From Roseomonas populi (lineage in GTDB: Bacteria; Pseudomonadota; Alphaproteobacteria; Acetobacterales; Acetobacteraceae): a stretch of 64,000 nt of DNA. Location of the stretch: NCBI RefSeq assembly GCF_024594815.1, contig NZ_JANJOU010000001.1:1-64000 (forward strand), given 5' to 3'. The notes below the pieces were generated by a model. That model saw nothing but the letters and a program-made list of their open reading frames with translations. It was not told the DNA's origin and did no database searches. Below are positions 36,593 through 47,400 of this stretch, piece after piece. Each line of letters starts with the position of its first letter. Within the stretch, counting starts at the first letter, position 1. A program made the position numbers and the translations under genes.

Positions 36593-38937
36593 GCCTTCGC
36601 CCGCTCCACCTGCTCGATTCCCGGCAGCGCCCGCAGCGCCGCGATGACGCTGGAGAGGTGGCGCAAGTCCTTCACCTCCAGGTCCACGTTCAACTCCGCA
36701 AAGTCCGCCGCCCGGTGCAGGAAGCGCAGGGACTGGATGCGTGCCTCCTGCTTCGCGATGGCCGTCGTCATGCCCGCGATGGCCGGCCCCTCGTTGGAGG
36801 TAATGATGGAGAGCCGGGCCACATGCTCCCCGGCGACGCCGGGCCCGCTGTCCCAGTCCACGTCGATGAAGCGCTCCGGCGTCCCCGCGAAGGCTTCCAG
36901 CGTGTGGCAGCCCTGCTTGTGCACGGTCACGCCGCGCCCGGTGGAGATGATGCCGACGATCCGGTCCCCCGGCACGGGGTGGCAGCAATTGGCGAAGTGC
37001 ACCTCCATACCGGAGACGAGGCCGGTGATGCCGTGCGCGACCTCCCGCCCGCCGGCTCCGCGGGCATAGGGCACGGTGGAGCCGGGCTTGCCGCGGGCAC
37101 GGGTCAGCGCCAGCGCCTCGATGCCGGTGACGGCAGGGCGGGGCGGCCCGCGCAGCTCCGGCACGGCGGCGTGCAGCACGTCGCGCGCCGTGATGTTGCC
37201 GTTACCGACCGCGATGCAGAGTTCCTCGAAGCCCGGCTGCTTCAGGGCCTTCACCGCGGGCTCGGCGATCTTCTCGGAGAACTCCAGCCCTTCCTGGCGG
37301 AAGGCGCGGGCGATGGCCTGGCGGCCGTTCTCGCGGCTCTCCTCGCGCTGGCGGGCCAGGACGGTGCGGCGGATGCGCGCCCGTGCCTTGCCGGTGACGA
37401 CGAAGCGTTCCCAGGCCGGGTTCGGCGTGCCGCCCCGGGCCGTGATGATCTCGACCTGGTCGCCATTCTCCAGCTGGTAGCGCAGCGGCACGATGCGGCC
37501 GTTGATCTTCGCGCCCACCGTGGAATCGCCCACCTGGGAGTGGACCTGGTAGGCGAAGTCCACCGGCGTCGCGCCGCGCGGCAGGGCGATCAGGTCGCCC
37601 TTCGGCGTGAAGCAGAAGACCTGGTCCTGGTGGAGGGCGAGCTTCGTGTTCTCCAGGAAGTCCTGCGCCTCGCCGGCGTTCTCCAGGATTTCCAGCAGGT
37701 CCTTCACCCAGGGGAAGCGCTTGCGGTCCCGCGCCGCGTTCACCACCCCGTCCGGGCCCTGCTTGTAGATCCAGTGGGCGGCGACGCCGAACTCCGCCAC
37801 CTCGTGCATCTCCGGCGTGCGGATCTGCACCTCGATCTTGGCGTTGCGCCGCTCCGGCACCGTGACCCCGGTGTGGAGGGACTGGTAGCCGTTGGGCTTG
37901 GGGGTGGAGATGTAGTCCTTGAAGCGGCCGGGCACCACGCGATAGGCGGAGTGGACGGCGCCGAGCGCGGCGTAGCAGTTCGCCTTGTCGTCCGTGATGA
38001 TGCGGAAGGCCATGATGTCCGAGAGCTGCTCGAACTCCACCTTCTTGGAGTGCATCTTCAGCCAGATGCCGTAGGCCGACTTCTCCCGGCCCTGGATGTC
38101 GATCACCGGCACCTCGGCGTCGCGCAGCCGGCGGTGGATGTCGGCCTTGATCTCCTCGATCAGGTCCGCCCCCTGCCCGCGCAGGAAGGCCAGCCGCGCA
38201 TGGATGGTCTGGGAGGCGTCGGGCTGGAGCTCGCGGAAGGCGCGGTCCTCCAGCTCGTCCTTCACGGCCTGCATGCCGATGCGCTCGGCCAGTGGCGCGT
38301 AGATCTCCATCGTCTCGCGCGCGGTCTTCATGCGGCGGTGCTGCTGCGGCACGAAGTACAGGGTCCGCATGTTGTGCGTGCGGTCCGCCAGCTTCACCAG
38401 CAGCACGCGGATGTCCTCGCTCATCGCCAGGACCAGCTTGCGGAAGTTCTCGGCCTGCTTCGTGCGCTCGGACTGCAGCTCCAGCCGGGTCAGCTTCGTG
38501 ACGCCGTCCACCAGCTTGGAAATCTCGGCCCCGAAGTCGCGGGTGAGGTCGGCCAGTGTCAGGCCGGTGTCCTCCACCGTGTCGTGCAGGAGGGCGGTGG
38601 CGATCGTGGCGGCATCCAGCCGGTAGCCGGCCAGGATCCCCGCGACGGCCACGGGATGGCCGATATAGGGATCGCCGTTGTCGCGCTTCTGCTCGCGGTG
38701 GGCCCGCTCCGCGACGCGGTAGGCCCGCTCGATCATCGCCCCGTCGGCGCGGGGGTCATAGCCGGTGACGAGATCGGCGAGGGCCTTGCCGGGATCGGGG
38801 CCGAGCCCAGCATCCCCCAGCGCATCGCTCTCCGGCGGGCCGGCCTGGACAGGGGCGGTGCCGGCCACCCCCTCGGGCGCGAGGAGGGGCCTCATGACAG
38901 CACCGGGAGGTCTGGGGATCCCGGTGCCGTCGGTCAT
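36589..38937 (-). CDS. rsh: Bifunctional (p)ppGpp synthetase/hydrolase (RelA/SpoT homologue)
   Basis: Makes and breaks (p)ppGpp, the stringent-response alarmone. The 782 residues contain an N-terminal Gly/Pro-rich extension (about 1-55), then the HD hydrolase with [10 protein letters not shown]. The synthetase follows with [22 protein letters not shown] and [17 protein letters not shown], then TGS ([21 protein letters not shown]), a CC-rich zinc-finger region ([12 protein letters not shown]) and a C-terminal ACT domain. Both catalytic domains look intact, as expected for a single Rsh. It lies between rpoZ and acpS. Confidence 0.95.
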   Translation of the reverse strand: MTDGTGIPRPPGAVMRPLLAPEGVAGTAPVQAGPPESDALGDAGLGPDPGKALADLVTGYDPRADGAMIERAYRVAERAHREQKRDNGDPYIGHPVAVAGILAGYRLDAATIATALLHDTVEDTGLTLADLTRDFGAEISKLVDGVTKLTRLELQSERTKQAENFRKLVLAMSEDIRVLLVKLADRTHNMRTLYFVPQQHRRMKTARETMEIYAPLAERIGMQAVKDELEDRAFRELQPDASQTIHARLAFLRGQGADLIEEIKADIHRRLRDAEVPVIDIQGREKSAYGIWLKMHSKKVEFEQLSDIMAFRIITDDKANCYAALGAVHSAYRVVPGRFKDYISTPKPNGYQSLHTGVTVPERRNAKIEVQIRTPEMHEVAEFGVAAHWIYKQGPDGVVNAARDRKRFPWVKDLLEILENAGEAQDFLENTKLALHQDQVFCFTPKGDLIALPRGATPVDFAYQVHSQVGDSTVGAKINGRIVPLRYQLENGDQVEIITARGGTPNPAWERFVVTGKARARIRRTVLARQREESRENGRQAIARAFRQEGLEFSEKIAEPAVKALKQPGFEELCIAVGNGNITARDVLHAAVPELRGPPRPAVTGIEALALTRARGKPGSTVPYARGAGGREVAHGITGLVSGMEVHFANCCHPVPGDRIVGIISTGRGVTVHKQGCHTLEAFAGTPERFIDVDWDSGPGVAGEHVARLSIITSNEGPAIAGMTTAIAKQEARIQSLRFLHRAADFAELNVDLEVKDLRHLSSVIAALRALPGIEQVERAKA

Positions 38938-38962
38938 GCGGTGGTTCGATCCTGCGTCAGGG

Positions 38963-39361
38963 TCAGCGGCGGCCGCCCAGCTCGGCCGCGATCGCGGCCT
39001 CGAGGTCGTCGCCGGACATGTCCTCGACCTGCATGCCAGCCTCGGCCGCGGTCTCCTCGTTCACGTCCATCACGCCGAAGATGTTCTCGTCGGTGGCGAT
39101 CAGGTCGATCACCTCCTCCTCCACGGGCTCCGGCTCCGGCGCGCGCAGCAGGGACTTCACGATGTCCTGCTCCAGCCCGTCCAGCTCGACGGTCTGCTCG
39201 GCGATCTCGCGCAGGGCGATGACGGGGTTCTTGTCGTTGTCCCGGTCCACCGTCAGCTCGTCCCCGCGCGAGATGGCGCGGGCGCGCTGGGCAGCGAGAA
39301 GGACCAGGTCGAAGCGGTTGGGAACCTGGAGGATGCAGTCCTCGACCGTGACGCGGGCCAT
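38963..39361 (-). CDS. rpoZ: DNA-directed RNA polymerase subunit omega
   Basis: Small RNA polymerase subunit, 132 residues. The N-terminal core [31 protein letters not shown] and [11 protein letters not shown] is the omega signature. A long acidic tail (about 75-132, rich in Glu/Asp) follows, as in other alphaproteobacterial omegas. The rpoZ-rsh pair is conserved across proteobacteria, and omega contributes to the ppGpp site of RNA polymerase. Confidence 0.96.
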   Translation of the reverse strand: MARVTVEDCILQVPNRFDLVLLAAQRARAISRGDELTVDRDNDKNPVIALREIAEQTVELDGLEQDIVKSLLRAPEPEPVEEEVIDLIATDENIFGVMDVNEETAAEAGMQVEDMSGDDLEAAIAAELGGRR

Positions 39362-39452
39362 GGCGAACCTCGGAATCTGTGGGCGGGCGAACGGTCCAGA
39401 TAGGCCCCCGCCCGTGCAAAGGCAAGCCTCGCAGGGGCGAGCCTGCCCTTCC

Positions 39453-39962
39453 CTACCCCAGCGGTCGCATGGGGGCGGGGGGCAAACCCGATAGAAGTTC
39501 GGAGACGCTAAGGCCGCTCATGGGATGCGTCCAGCCCGGCCAGACCTGCGCCAGCGGTTCCAGCACGAAGCGGCGGAGATGGGCACGGGGATGCGGGATC
39601 ACCGGGTCCGGCGCGTCCCGCCGCAGCGGCCCCATGGCAATGATGTCCAGGTCCAGGGTCCGGGGGGCATTCGGATAGGGCCGCACCCGTCCATGCGCCG
39701 CCTCGATGGCCTGCAGCGCCGCCAGCAGCGCGGCCGGCTCGGCCGCCCCGCGCAGCCGCGCCACCCCGTTCACGTACCAGGGGCTGCCGGGCAGTGGCGG
39801 TTCCGGCGCCGTCTCCCACCAGCCGGAAACGGCAAGGAGGGAAAGGCCGCAGATCCCGTCCAGCGCCGCCGCGGCCGCGCGGCAGGTCGCCAGGGGGGCG
39901 GAACCGTCCGCCCCCGGCAGGTTCGCGCCGATGGCGACGAGGGTGTCGTCCCCTTCGCCCAA
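39453..39962 (-). CDS. folK: 2-amino-4-hydroxy-6-hydroxymethyldihydropteridine pyrophosphokinase
   Basis: Transfers pyrophosphate from ATP to the pterin in folate synthesis. The 169 residues have [15 protein letters not shown] at the N-terminus, [26 protein letters not shown] (in parts), and the signature [14 protein letters not shown] with acidic metal ligands, then [20 protein letters not shown]. The only start that keeps the conserved N-terminus is a TTG right behind the stop of the upstream gene. It does not sit next to folP or folB here. Confidence 0.93.
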   Translation of the reverse strand: MGEGDDTLVAIGANLPGADGSAPLATCRAAAAALDGICGLSLLAVSGWWETAPEPPLPGSPWYVNGVARLRGAAEPAALLAALQAIEAAHGRVRPYPNAPRTLDLDIIAMGPLRRDAPDPVIPHPRAHLRRFVLEPLAQVWPGWTHPMSGLSVSELLSGLPPAPMRPLG

Positions 39963-39963
39963 C

Positions 39964-40626
39964 TCAGGCGTACCGCTCCTCCAGCCAGGGGTCGCCGCGC
40001 TCGTGGTAGCCGCGCACCTCCCAGAAGCCGAGCTTGTCGTGCGGGATCAGGCTGATGCGCCGGATCCACTTCGGGCTCTTCCAGAAATACAGGTGCGGCA
40101 CCACGAGCCGCAGCGGACCGCCGTGCTGGCGGGTCAGCGGCTTACCGTCCCAGTGGGTAGCCAGCAGGTTCTCTGGCCGGTCCAGGTCCGGAAGCGGCAG
40201 GTTCGTCGTGTAGCCGTCGTGGGATTCCATGGTCACGAAGGCTGCCTCGGCCTTCGGCCGCGCCAGGGCGAGCAGGTCGGAGATGGAGATGCCCCGCCAG
40301 TCATTGTCGTAGCGGGACCACTGGGTGACGCAGTGGATGTCGTTTCGCCACTCCCGCTGCGGCAGTGCCATCAGATCCGCCCAGGAGAGGGAAAGCGGGT
40401 TCTCCACCAGCCCGTCGATGTCCAGCCGCGCCTGCGCCTCGGCCACCGCGGGCTGGATACCCAGGTCCAGCACCGGCCAGTCCGTCACCAGCCGCTGTCC
40501 GGGCGGCAGCCGGTCCCTGATCGGGTCCGAGGTGGTGCCGGTGAGGAGGCGCCCTTCCTCCGCCCACCGCTCCTTCGTGCGGACGAGCTTTTCCTTGGCG
40601 CCTTCGGGCAGGGGTTCGTCGGTCAT
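39964..40626 (-). CDS. Sulfite-oxidase-like molybdopterin-dependent oxidoreductase
   Basis: A 220-residue soluble protein of the sulfite oxidase / MsrP-like molybdopterin domain. The cofactor-binding Cys is in NDIHCVTQWSRYDNDW, followed by FVTMESHDGYTTNLPL, RQHGGPLRLVVPHLYFWKSPKWIRRI (in parts) and a C-terminus FWEVRGYHERGDPW, typical of the YedY-like subgroup. No signal peptide is seen, unlike MsrP. The substrate is unknown. Its stop touches the folK start. Confidence 0.9.
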   Translation of the reverse strand: MTDEPLPEGAKEKLVRTKERWAEEGRLLTGTTSDPIRDRLPPGQRLVTDWPVLDLGIQPAVAEAQARLDIDGLVENPLSLSWADLMALPQREWRNDIHCVTQWSRYDNDWRGISISDLLALARPKAEAAFVTMESHDGYTTNLPLPDLDRPENLLATHWDGKPLTRQHGGPLRLVVPHLYFWKSPKWIRRISLIPHDKLGFWEVRGYHERGDPWLEERYA

Positions 40627-40670
40627 GCCGCAACAGGTGCCCGCGGCGGGCGCCGGATGCAACGGCGGAT

Positions 40671-41597
40671 TCAGGGGTGGGCCGAGATCCAGGCGTCGAT
40701 CGGCGGCCCCCAGGCCGCCGCCCCGCCCGGCCCGTAGAACATCCCGTGCCCGTCCTCGCCCCAGGCCGGCAGCCCCGCCAGGATTGCCTGCCCCCCGCCC
40801 GCCGCGAAGGCGCGGTGCATGGCGCGGACGAGGCCGGGCGCGAAGAAGCTGTCGTTCGGCGTGTGCAGCCAGAGGACCGGCAGGCCGGCGCCGCGCCCAG
40901 CCAGTAGCCCGGCATCCGCCACCAGCCGGTCCGGGGCGCAGTTCTCGTTCGGCCGCCCTCCCCGCCACCCGCCCCGCCCGGGCGCGACGGCGACGAGGGC
41001 GGTGACGCCAGGGGGCGGATCGGCGGCCAAACCCAGCACGCCCCAGCCCCCGGCGGACTGCCCGATCACCGCGATCCCGTCCGGCCGGATGCCCGGCAGG
41101 CCGCGCGCGAGGGCGATGGCGGCGCGGATGTCCCGGCCCGTCTCCGCCGCCGCCATCGCGTAGTCCGGAGCGTCGCAGCTTCCGTAGCCCTCCGCCCAGG
41201 CGCCGCCGCCGGGACCGTAGCCCCGCCGCAGCGGCGCCAGCACCGCCTCGCCCCGCGCCAGGAAGTGGCGGGCGATCCCGGAATCGCAGGGCAGGAGGCC
41301 GTAGCGCGCCCGTGGCGACGCCCCTTCCCCGGGGGATCCGTGGTTGATCACGACCAGCCGGGCCGGCGAGGCCCCCTCCGGGCGGCAGAGCCGGGCGGCG
41401 ATGCGGCGCGGCGCGCCATCCGCCGCCGTCACGGGCACCGTGAGGACCTCCTCCCACGGCCCGCCCGGCCCGGCGCAACCGGCGAAAAGCAGCAGCACGA
41501 CAAGGGCCAGAACAAGGGGCTGATGAAGGCCATTTTCCTGCCGCGCGATGGGCCTATGTCGTTGCCGGGCAGGCGGTGGCGAAGCGTAACAGGGCAT
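40671..41597 (-). CDS. Lipoprotein-like dienelactone-hydrolase-type alpha/beta hydrolase
   Basis: A 308-residue hydrolase. After an unusually long polar start (about 25 residues) comes a hydrophobic segment ending in the lipobox LLFAGC, so it is probably a lipoprotein. The hydrolase part has VVINHGSPGEG, nucleophile elbow VIGQSAGGWG, LWLHTPNDSFF and the His in EDGHGMFYG. The ATG used is the only good start I find, and it may be slightly too far upstream. It is divergent from the efflux operon across 52 bp. Confidence 0.8.
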   Translation of the reverse strand: MPCYASPPPARQRHRPIARQENGLHQPLVLALVVLLLFAGCAGPGGPWEEVLTVPVTAADGAPRRIAARLCRPEGASPARLVVINHGSPGEGASPRARYGLLPCDSGIARHFLARGEAVLAPLRRGYGPGGGAWAEGYGSCDAPDYAMAAAETGRDIRAAIALARGLPGIRPDGIAVIGQSAGGWGVLGLAADPPPGVTALVAVAPGRGGWRGGRPNENCAPDRLVADAGLLAGRGAGLPVLWLHTPNDSFFAPGLVRAMHRAFAAGGGQAILAGLPAWGEDGHGMFYGPGGAAAWGPPIDAWISAHP

Positions 41598-41649
41598 GGG
41601 ACCCAGGAAGTATCGCCCCTAGAAGGATACCGTGCGAGATGCGATTCCC

Positions 41650-43089
41650 ATGAAGAACCCCACCGCGGCGACGCGGCGGGACACCGGCCGGCTTGTGCTG
41701 AGCGCCCTGCTCGGGGCCGTACCGGCGGGCTGCGCCCTGCGCCCGGACGCCATACCTCCGATCGACCGCGGCCCGGACCGGTTCCGCGAGGCGGAGGCGA
41801 AGGCGACCTGGCCTGATCCGAACTGGTGGCGCGGCTTCGGCTCCCCGGAGCTGGACCGGCTGATGCGGCGCATCGCGTCCGAGAACCTGGACCTGGCCGC
41901 CGCCGCGGCCCGCGTGCGGCAGGCGGACGCCACGGCCCGCATCGCCGGCTCCACCCTGCTGCCCACGGTCACCTCGGGCGGGAATGCGCGGCGCAGCCAG
42001 ACCGGCTCGGGCAGTCCCTCCGCCACCGCCTACGACCTCAGCCTCGCCGCCTCCTACGAGTTGGATGTCTGGGGCCTGAACCGGAACACCTACGAGTCCT
42101 CGCGTCTCTCGGCCGTGGCCGCCCGCTACGCCCTGGGCACGACGCTGATCACGGCCGAGGCCTCGGTCGCCAACACCTATTTCACCATTCTGGAGGCGCG
42201 GAACGCCCTGCAGATCCAGGAGGCGAACCTGGACGCGGCCCGGCGCGTGCTGAACGTGATCCGGCAACAGGTGGCCGCCGGCACGGCCACTGGGTTGGAC
42301 CTGGCCCAGCAGGAGACGGTGGTGGCCCAGCAGGAGGCAGCCGTGCCGCCGCTGCGGCAAACCTTTTCCCAGAACATCGCCACCCTGGCGGTGCTGGTGG
42401 GGCTGGCGCCGGTGCAGCTGGAGATCCAGGCCGAGGGCTTCGACGGGCTGGACGTGCCCTCCGCCTCCCCAGGCCTGCCCTCCTCCCTGCTGGCGCGCCG
42501 GCCGGACGTGCTGCAGGCCGAGGCGAGCCTCGCGGGCGCGAACGCCAATACCGCGGCGGCTCGGGCGGCGCTGCTGCCCTCCATCACCCTCTCGGCCCAG
42601 GGCGGGTTCACGGCGGCGCTGATCGGCACGCTGCTGCGGCCGGAGGCGCAGTTCTACACCCTGGCCGCCAGCGTGGCGCAGACGATCTTCGACAATGGCG
42701 GGCTACGCGGCCGGGTGGGCCTCGCCCGCGCCCAGCAGGAGGAACTGGTGGTTATCTATCGCCAGACCATTCTCAATGCTCTCGCGGATGTGGAGAGCGC
42801 GCTGGCCGCGCTGCGCGAGACGACGGCGCAGGAGGCCCTGCTGGCCGAGGCGGAGCGCCGCGCCGCCCGGGCTTACACCATCGCCGAGGGGCAGTTGCGG
42901 GGCGGGGTCATCAACCTGATCACCCTTCTGTCCACGCAGGCAACGCTGTTCTCCGCGCGGCGTAACCTTTCCGCGGGCCGGCTGAACCGGCTCCAGGCGG
43001 CGGTGGGCCTGTTCCGAGCCCTGGGCGGCGGCTGGGGCGCGGGCGCCGCCGATGCGCTGCCCCCCGCCCATGTGGAGGAAGCCCGATGA
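41650..43089 (+). CDS. Outer-membrane efflux lipoprotein (OMF, NodT family)
   Basis: TolC-like channel of a tripartite pump, 479 residues. A signal peptide ends in the lipobox VPAGC, so the protein is acylated. The OMF repeats follow: NWWRGFGSPELDRLMRRI, LAAAAARVRQADATARIA, SYELDVWGLNR, and later LLARRPDVLQAEASLAGANANTAAARAALLPSI (in parts), FDNGGLRG. GTG at 41632 with AGGA four bases upstream is an alternative start adding six residues. The stop overlaps the next start as ATGA, so it leads an operon. Confidence 0.92.
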   Translation: MKNPTAATRRDTGRLVLSALLGAVPAGCALRPDAIPPIDRGPDRFREAEAKATWPDPNWWRGFGSPELDRLMRRIASENLDLAAAAARVRQADATARIAGSTLLPTVTSGGNARRSQTGSGSPSATAYDLSLAASYELDVWGLNRNTYESSRLSAVAARYALGTTLITAEASVANTYFTILEARNALQIQEANLDAARRVLNVIRQQVAAGTATGLDLAQQETVVAQQEAAVPPLRQTFSQNIATLAVLVGLAPVQLEIQAEGFDGLDVPSASPGLPSSLLARRPDVLQAEASLAGANANTAAARAALLPSITLSAQGGFTAALIGTLLRPEAQFYTLAASVAQTIFDNGGLRGRVGLARAQQEELVVIYRQTILNALADVESALAALRETTAQEALLAEAERRAARAYTIAEGQLRGGVINLITLLSTQATLFSARRNLSAGRLNRLQAAVGLFRALGGGWGAGAADALPPAHVEEAR

Positions 43090-44405
43090 GGCGCGCTTTC
43101 GGTTGGCTCCTCGTCCTCGTCCTCCTCGCGGGGGGCGGCTGGTACGGGTGGCGGTGGTGGCAGGAGCGGCACGGCGCGCAGGATCCCTCCGCCGCGCGCG
43201 ACCAGATGCAGGCGCAGGGCCCGCAGGGCGGCGCCAATCCGCAAGGGCCGGGCGCGCGGCGGGAGGGCGGCGGCAACCGACCGCGCCGCCCGGGGGGCCC
43301 GGGTGGCGCGGGCGGCAGCGCCGTTCCCGTGACGGTGGCGGAGGCCGCACGGCGCGACGTGGCGCTGACCGTGGACGCTCTGGGCACGGTGGTGCCGCTG
43401 CAGGCCGTGGTGGTCCGCACCCAGCTGGATGGCCAGCTGATGGAGGTGAACTTCCGCGAGGGCCAGGAGGTCGCGGAAGGCGACGTGCTGGCCCGGGTGG
43501 ACGACCGCACGGCGAAGGCGGCCCTGCAGCAGGCCGAGGGCAAGAAGGCCTACGACCAGGCGCAGCTGGCGAATGCCCGCGTGGACCTGACCCGCTACCA
43601 GGGGCTGGTGCGCGCATCCGGCGCCACGCAGCAGCAGCTGGACACGCAGCGCGCCCAGGTGGCGATGCTGGAGGCCCAGGTGCAGCAGGACGAGGCCGCC
43701 ATCGCCCAGTCCCGCACCCAGCTCGGCTTCGCCACCATCCGCGCGCCCTTCGCCGGGCGGGTGGGCATCCGGCAGGTGGATCCGGGCAACCTCGTCCGCT
43801 CCTCCGACACGAACGGCATCGTCAGCGTGACGCAGATGGCGCCGATCAGCGTCACCTTCACCCTGCCGCAGCAGGAGCTGCCCCGCCTGAACCGGGCGCT
43901 GGCCGCCGGCGCCGTGCCGGTTGAGACGCTGCCGGGGCCCAGCTCCTCCTCCGGGACGACCCAGCCGGTGGCGCGCGGCACGCTGCTGACCATCGACAAC
44001 ACCGTGGATTCCACCACGGGCACCATCAAGGCCAAGGCGGTCTTTCCCAATGACGACCGCTCCCTCTGGCCCGGCGCCTTCGTGAATCTGCGCCTGCGGA
44101 TCGAAGTGGTGCCCCAGGCCGTGGTGGTGCCCCTGGTTTCCGTCCAGCGCGGGCCTGAGGGTAGCTACGCCTTCGTGGTAAAGGACGACCGCACGGTGGA
44201 GCAGCGCCCCGTGACGATCGGCCAGATGACGATGACGGATGCCGTGGTGCAGTCCGGCATCCAGCCCGGGGAACGGGTGGTCACTTCCGGCGGGCTCCGC
44301 CTCTCCAACGGCGCGGCGGTGGCCCTGCAGGAGGAGAACGCACCCGCCCGCCAACCCGGCAACCGCCCCCGGCGCACCGCCGACGCGCGGGAGACGGCGA
44401 ATTGA
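43086..44405 (+). CDS. Periplasmic adaptor (membrane fusion) subunit of an MdtA-like RND efflux pump
   Basis: Links the RND pump to the outer-membrane channel. The 439 residues contain an N-terminal membrane anchor (about 5-20) and a long Gly/Pro/Arg-rich linker (about 31-78). The adaptor core follows: lipoyl half GTVVPLQAVVVRTQLDGQL, coiled-coil hairpin LTRYQGLVRASGATQQQLDT, second lipoyl half ATIRAPFAGRVGIRQVDPG, then beta-barrel and membrane-proximal domains (LLTIDNTVDSTTGTIKAKA). It sits between the OMF and two RND genes, as in mdtABC-type loci. Confidence 0.93.
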   Translation: MRRAFGWLLVLVLLAGGGWYGWRWWQERHGAQDPSAARDQMQAQGPQGGANPQGPGARREGGGNRPRRPGGPGGAGGSAVPVTVAEAARRDVALTVDALGTVVPLQAVVVRTQLDGQLMEVNFREGQEVAEGDVLARVDDRTAKAALQQAEGKKAYDQAQLANARVDLTRYQGLVRASGATQQQLDTQRAQVAMLEAQVQQDEAAIAQSRTQLGFATIRAPFAGRVGIRQVDPGNLVRSSDTNGIVSVTQMAPISVTFTLPQQELPRLNRALAAGAVPVETLPGPSSSSGTTQPVARGTLLTIDNTVDSTTGTIKAKAVFPNDDRSLWPGAFVNLRLRIEVVPQAVVVPLVSVQRGPEGSYAFVVKDDRTVEQRPVTIGQMTMTDAVVQSGIQPGERVVTSGGLRLSNGAAVALQEENAPARQPGNRPRRTADARETAN

Positions 44406-47400
44406 ACATCTCCGCCCCCTTCATCTCGCGGCCGGTGGCGACGACGCTGCTCTCCGTCGCCGTGCTGCTGGTGGGGCTGTGGGGATACTGGAAGCTGCCG
44501 GTCTCCTCCCTGCCGGAGGTCGAGTTCCCGACCATCGAGGTCTCCACCCAGCTCCCCGGCGCCTCCCCGGACACGGTTGCGCTGCTGGTCACGGCACCGC
44601 TGGAGCGGCAGCTCGGGCAGATCGCGGGCGTGTCGGTGATGACCTCCACCTCCGGCCCGGGCACCAGCCGGATCGCGATGCAGTTCGCGCTGGATAAGAA
44701 CATCGACGAGGCGGCGCAGGACACGCAATCGGCGCTGGACGCGGCCCGCGGCACCCTGCCCAGCACCCTGCCCTACCCGCCGGTCTACGCGAAGGTGAAC
44801 CCGGCGGACCCGCCCATTATCACCCTGGCGCTGACGAGCGACACCCTGCCCATCGCCCGCCTGTCCGACACGGCGGATACGCTGCTGGCGCAGAAGCTAT
44901 CCCAATCCGCGGGCGTGGGGCGCGTGACCGTGCAGGGCAACATGCGCCCGGCCGTGCGGCTGCGGATCGATCCGGCGCGGCTGGCCGCCTACGGGCTCTC
45001 CATGGCCGATGTCCGCACGGCGGTGACCACGGCCAACGCCAATACCCCCAAGGGCTCGCTGGACGGGGCGCGGCAGGCCTCCACCATCATGGCGAACGAC
45101 CAGATCACGGCGCCATCCCAGTTCGCCGACATCATCGTCACCTGGCGCGACCAGGCGCCGATCTTCCTCCGCGACCTCGGCACCGCGCAGGAGGGGCTGG
45201 AGAACGACCGCAACGCCGCCTGGTTCAACGGCCGCCCCGCCGTGATCCTGGACGTGCAGCGCCAGCCCGGCGCCAACATCGTGGACACCGTGGCCCGCGT
45301 CCGCGCCCAGTTGCCAGTGCTGGAACGCGGCTTGCCCGCCGGCATCCGCATGGCCGTGGTCTCCGACCGGACGGAGACGATCAAGGCCTCCGTGCGGGAG
45401 GTTGAGCTGACGCTGGTTCTCTCCACCTTCCTCGTGGTGGCGGTGATCTACTTCTTCCTGCACTCCGGCCGCGCCATGATCGTGCCGGCCGTCTCCCTGC
45501 CGCTCTCCATCATCGGCACTTTCGCGGTCATGGACTGGCTGGGCTTCTCGCTCGACAACCTCTCCCTCATGGCGCTGGTCATCGCCACCGGCTTTGTCGT
45601 GGACGACGCCATCGTGATGATCGAGAACATCGTCCGCCACATCGAGGACGGGATGGCGCCGCTCGCCGCCGCCTATGAGGGCGCGCGAACCATCGCCTTC
45701 ACCATCGTCTCCCTCACCGTCTCCCTGATCGCCGTCTTTATTCCCCTTCTCTTCATGGAGGGCGTGGTCGGGCGGCTGTTCCGGGAGTTCGCGCAGACAC
45801 TGACGGCCACCGTTCTCGTCTCCATGGTCGTCTCCCTCACTCTCACGCCGATGATGTGCGCCCTGTTGCTGCGCCCGGCACATGGGGAGAAGGGCTGGTT
45901 GTCCCGCGCCGCCGACAGGGTCTTCGACGGCCTGCTCCACGTCTATGACCGGGCCCTGCGGGTGACCCTGCGCTTCGAGGCGGTCACGCTGCTGGTCGCG
46001 CTTGGCACCGTGGCGCTGACCGCCTGGTTCTACGTGATCATTCCCAAGGGCTTCCTGCCCGCCCAGGACACGGGCCTGATCCAGGTCGCCACCGAGGCAC
46101 CGGGCGACGTCTCCTTTGCCCGCATGTCCGCCCTGCAGAGCCAGGTGGCGGACATCGTGCGCGCGGATCCGGCGGTGGAGGCCGTAACCTCCGTCGTCGG
46201 CGCCGGCACGGTGAACGCCACGCTGAACGGCGGCCGGGTGACGGCCGTGCTGCGCCCGCGGGAGGAGCGGGACGAGACGGCGCAGGAGATCATCGCCCGC
46301 CTCGCCCCCCGGCTCGCGGGGGTGGCGGGCATCGTCTCCTACCCTCTGGCGGTGCAGGACATCCAGATCGGCGCGCGCGCCAGCACCACCCAGTACCAGT
46401 TCACCATCGTGGACGCGGACGCGGCGGAACTGGCGGCCTGGTCACCGCGCATCCTGGCCGCGCTGCGAAACTTGCCGCAGCTCCTGGACCTGTCCAGCGA
46501 CCAGCAGCAGCAGGGGCTCCAGATCAGCGTGGAGGTGGACCGCGCCCGCGCCGGGCGGCTGGGCGTGACGATGCAGGCGATCGACGACGCGCTCTACGAC
46601 GCTTTCGGCCAGCGGCAGATCTCCACCATCTACGCCCAGAACAACCAGTACCGCGTGATCCTGGAGGCGGCCGAGGACTTCCTGGCCGATCCCACGAAGC
46701 TCGGCATGATCCGCGTGGCCGGCAGCACGGACGGCACCGCGACCGTGGTGCCACTGGCGGAGGTGGCGCGCGTCGGGCGGGTGAACGGGCCGCTGCAGGT
46801 GACGCGGGAGAACCAGTTCTCCGCCGTGACCTACTCCTTCAACCTGGCGGACGATGTCTCCCTCGGCGATGCGGTTGAGGCGATCGGGAACGCGATGCGC
46901 GATCTCGGCGTACCCTCCACCATCTCCGGCCGCTTCGCGGGCGATGCGGCGGAGTTCAACGCCTCCCTGAAAAGCCAGCCCTGGCTCATCCTGGCGGCGG
47001 TTGTCGTGATCTACATCACCCTCGGCGTGCTCTATGAAAGCCTCGTCCACCCGCTGACCATCCTTTCCACCCTGCCCTCCGCCGGCATCGGGGCTCTGCT
47101 GGCGCTGGAGCTGTTCGGGCTGGATCTCTCGGTGGTGGGGATCATCGGCATCCTGCTGCTGATGGGTATCGTGAAGAAGAACGCGATCATGATGATCGAC
47201 TTCGCGCTGGAGGCGCAGCGGGAGCGGGGCGTTCCGCCGCGCGAGGCGATCGTGCAGGCCGCCCTTCTCCGGTTCCGCCCGATCACCATGACCACCCTGG
47301 CCGCCCTGCTGGGCGCCCTGCCGCTGGTTCTCGGCCATGGCGCGGGGTCGGAGCTGCGCCTGCCGCTCGGCGTCTCCATCGTGGGCGGGCTGGTGCTCTC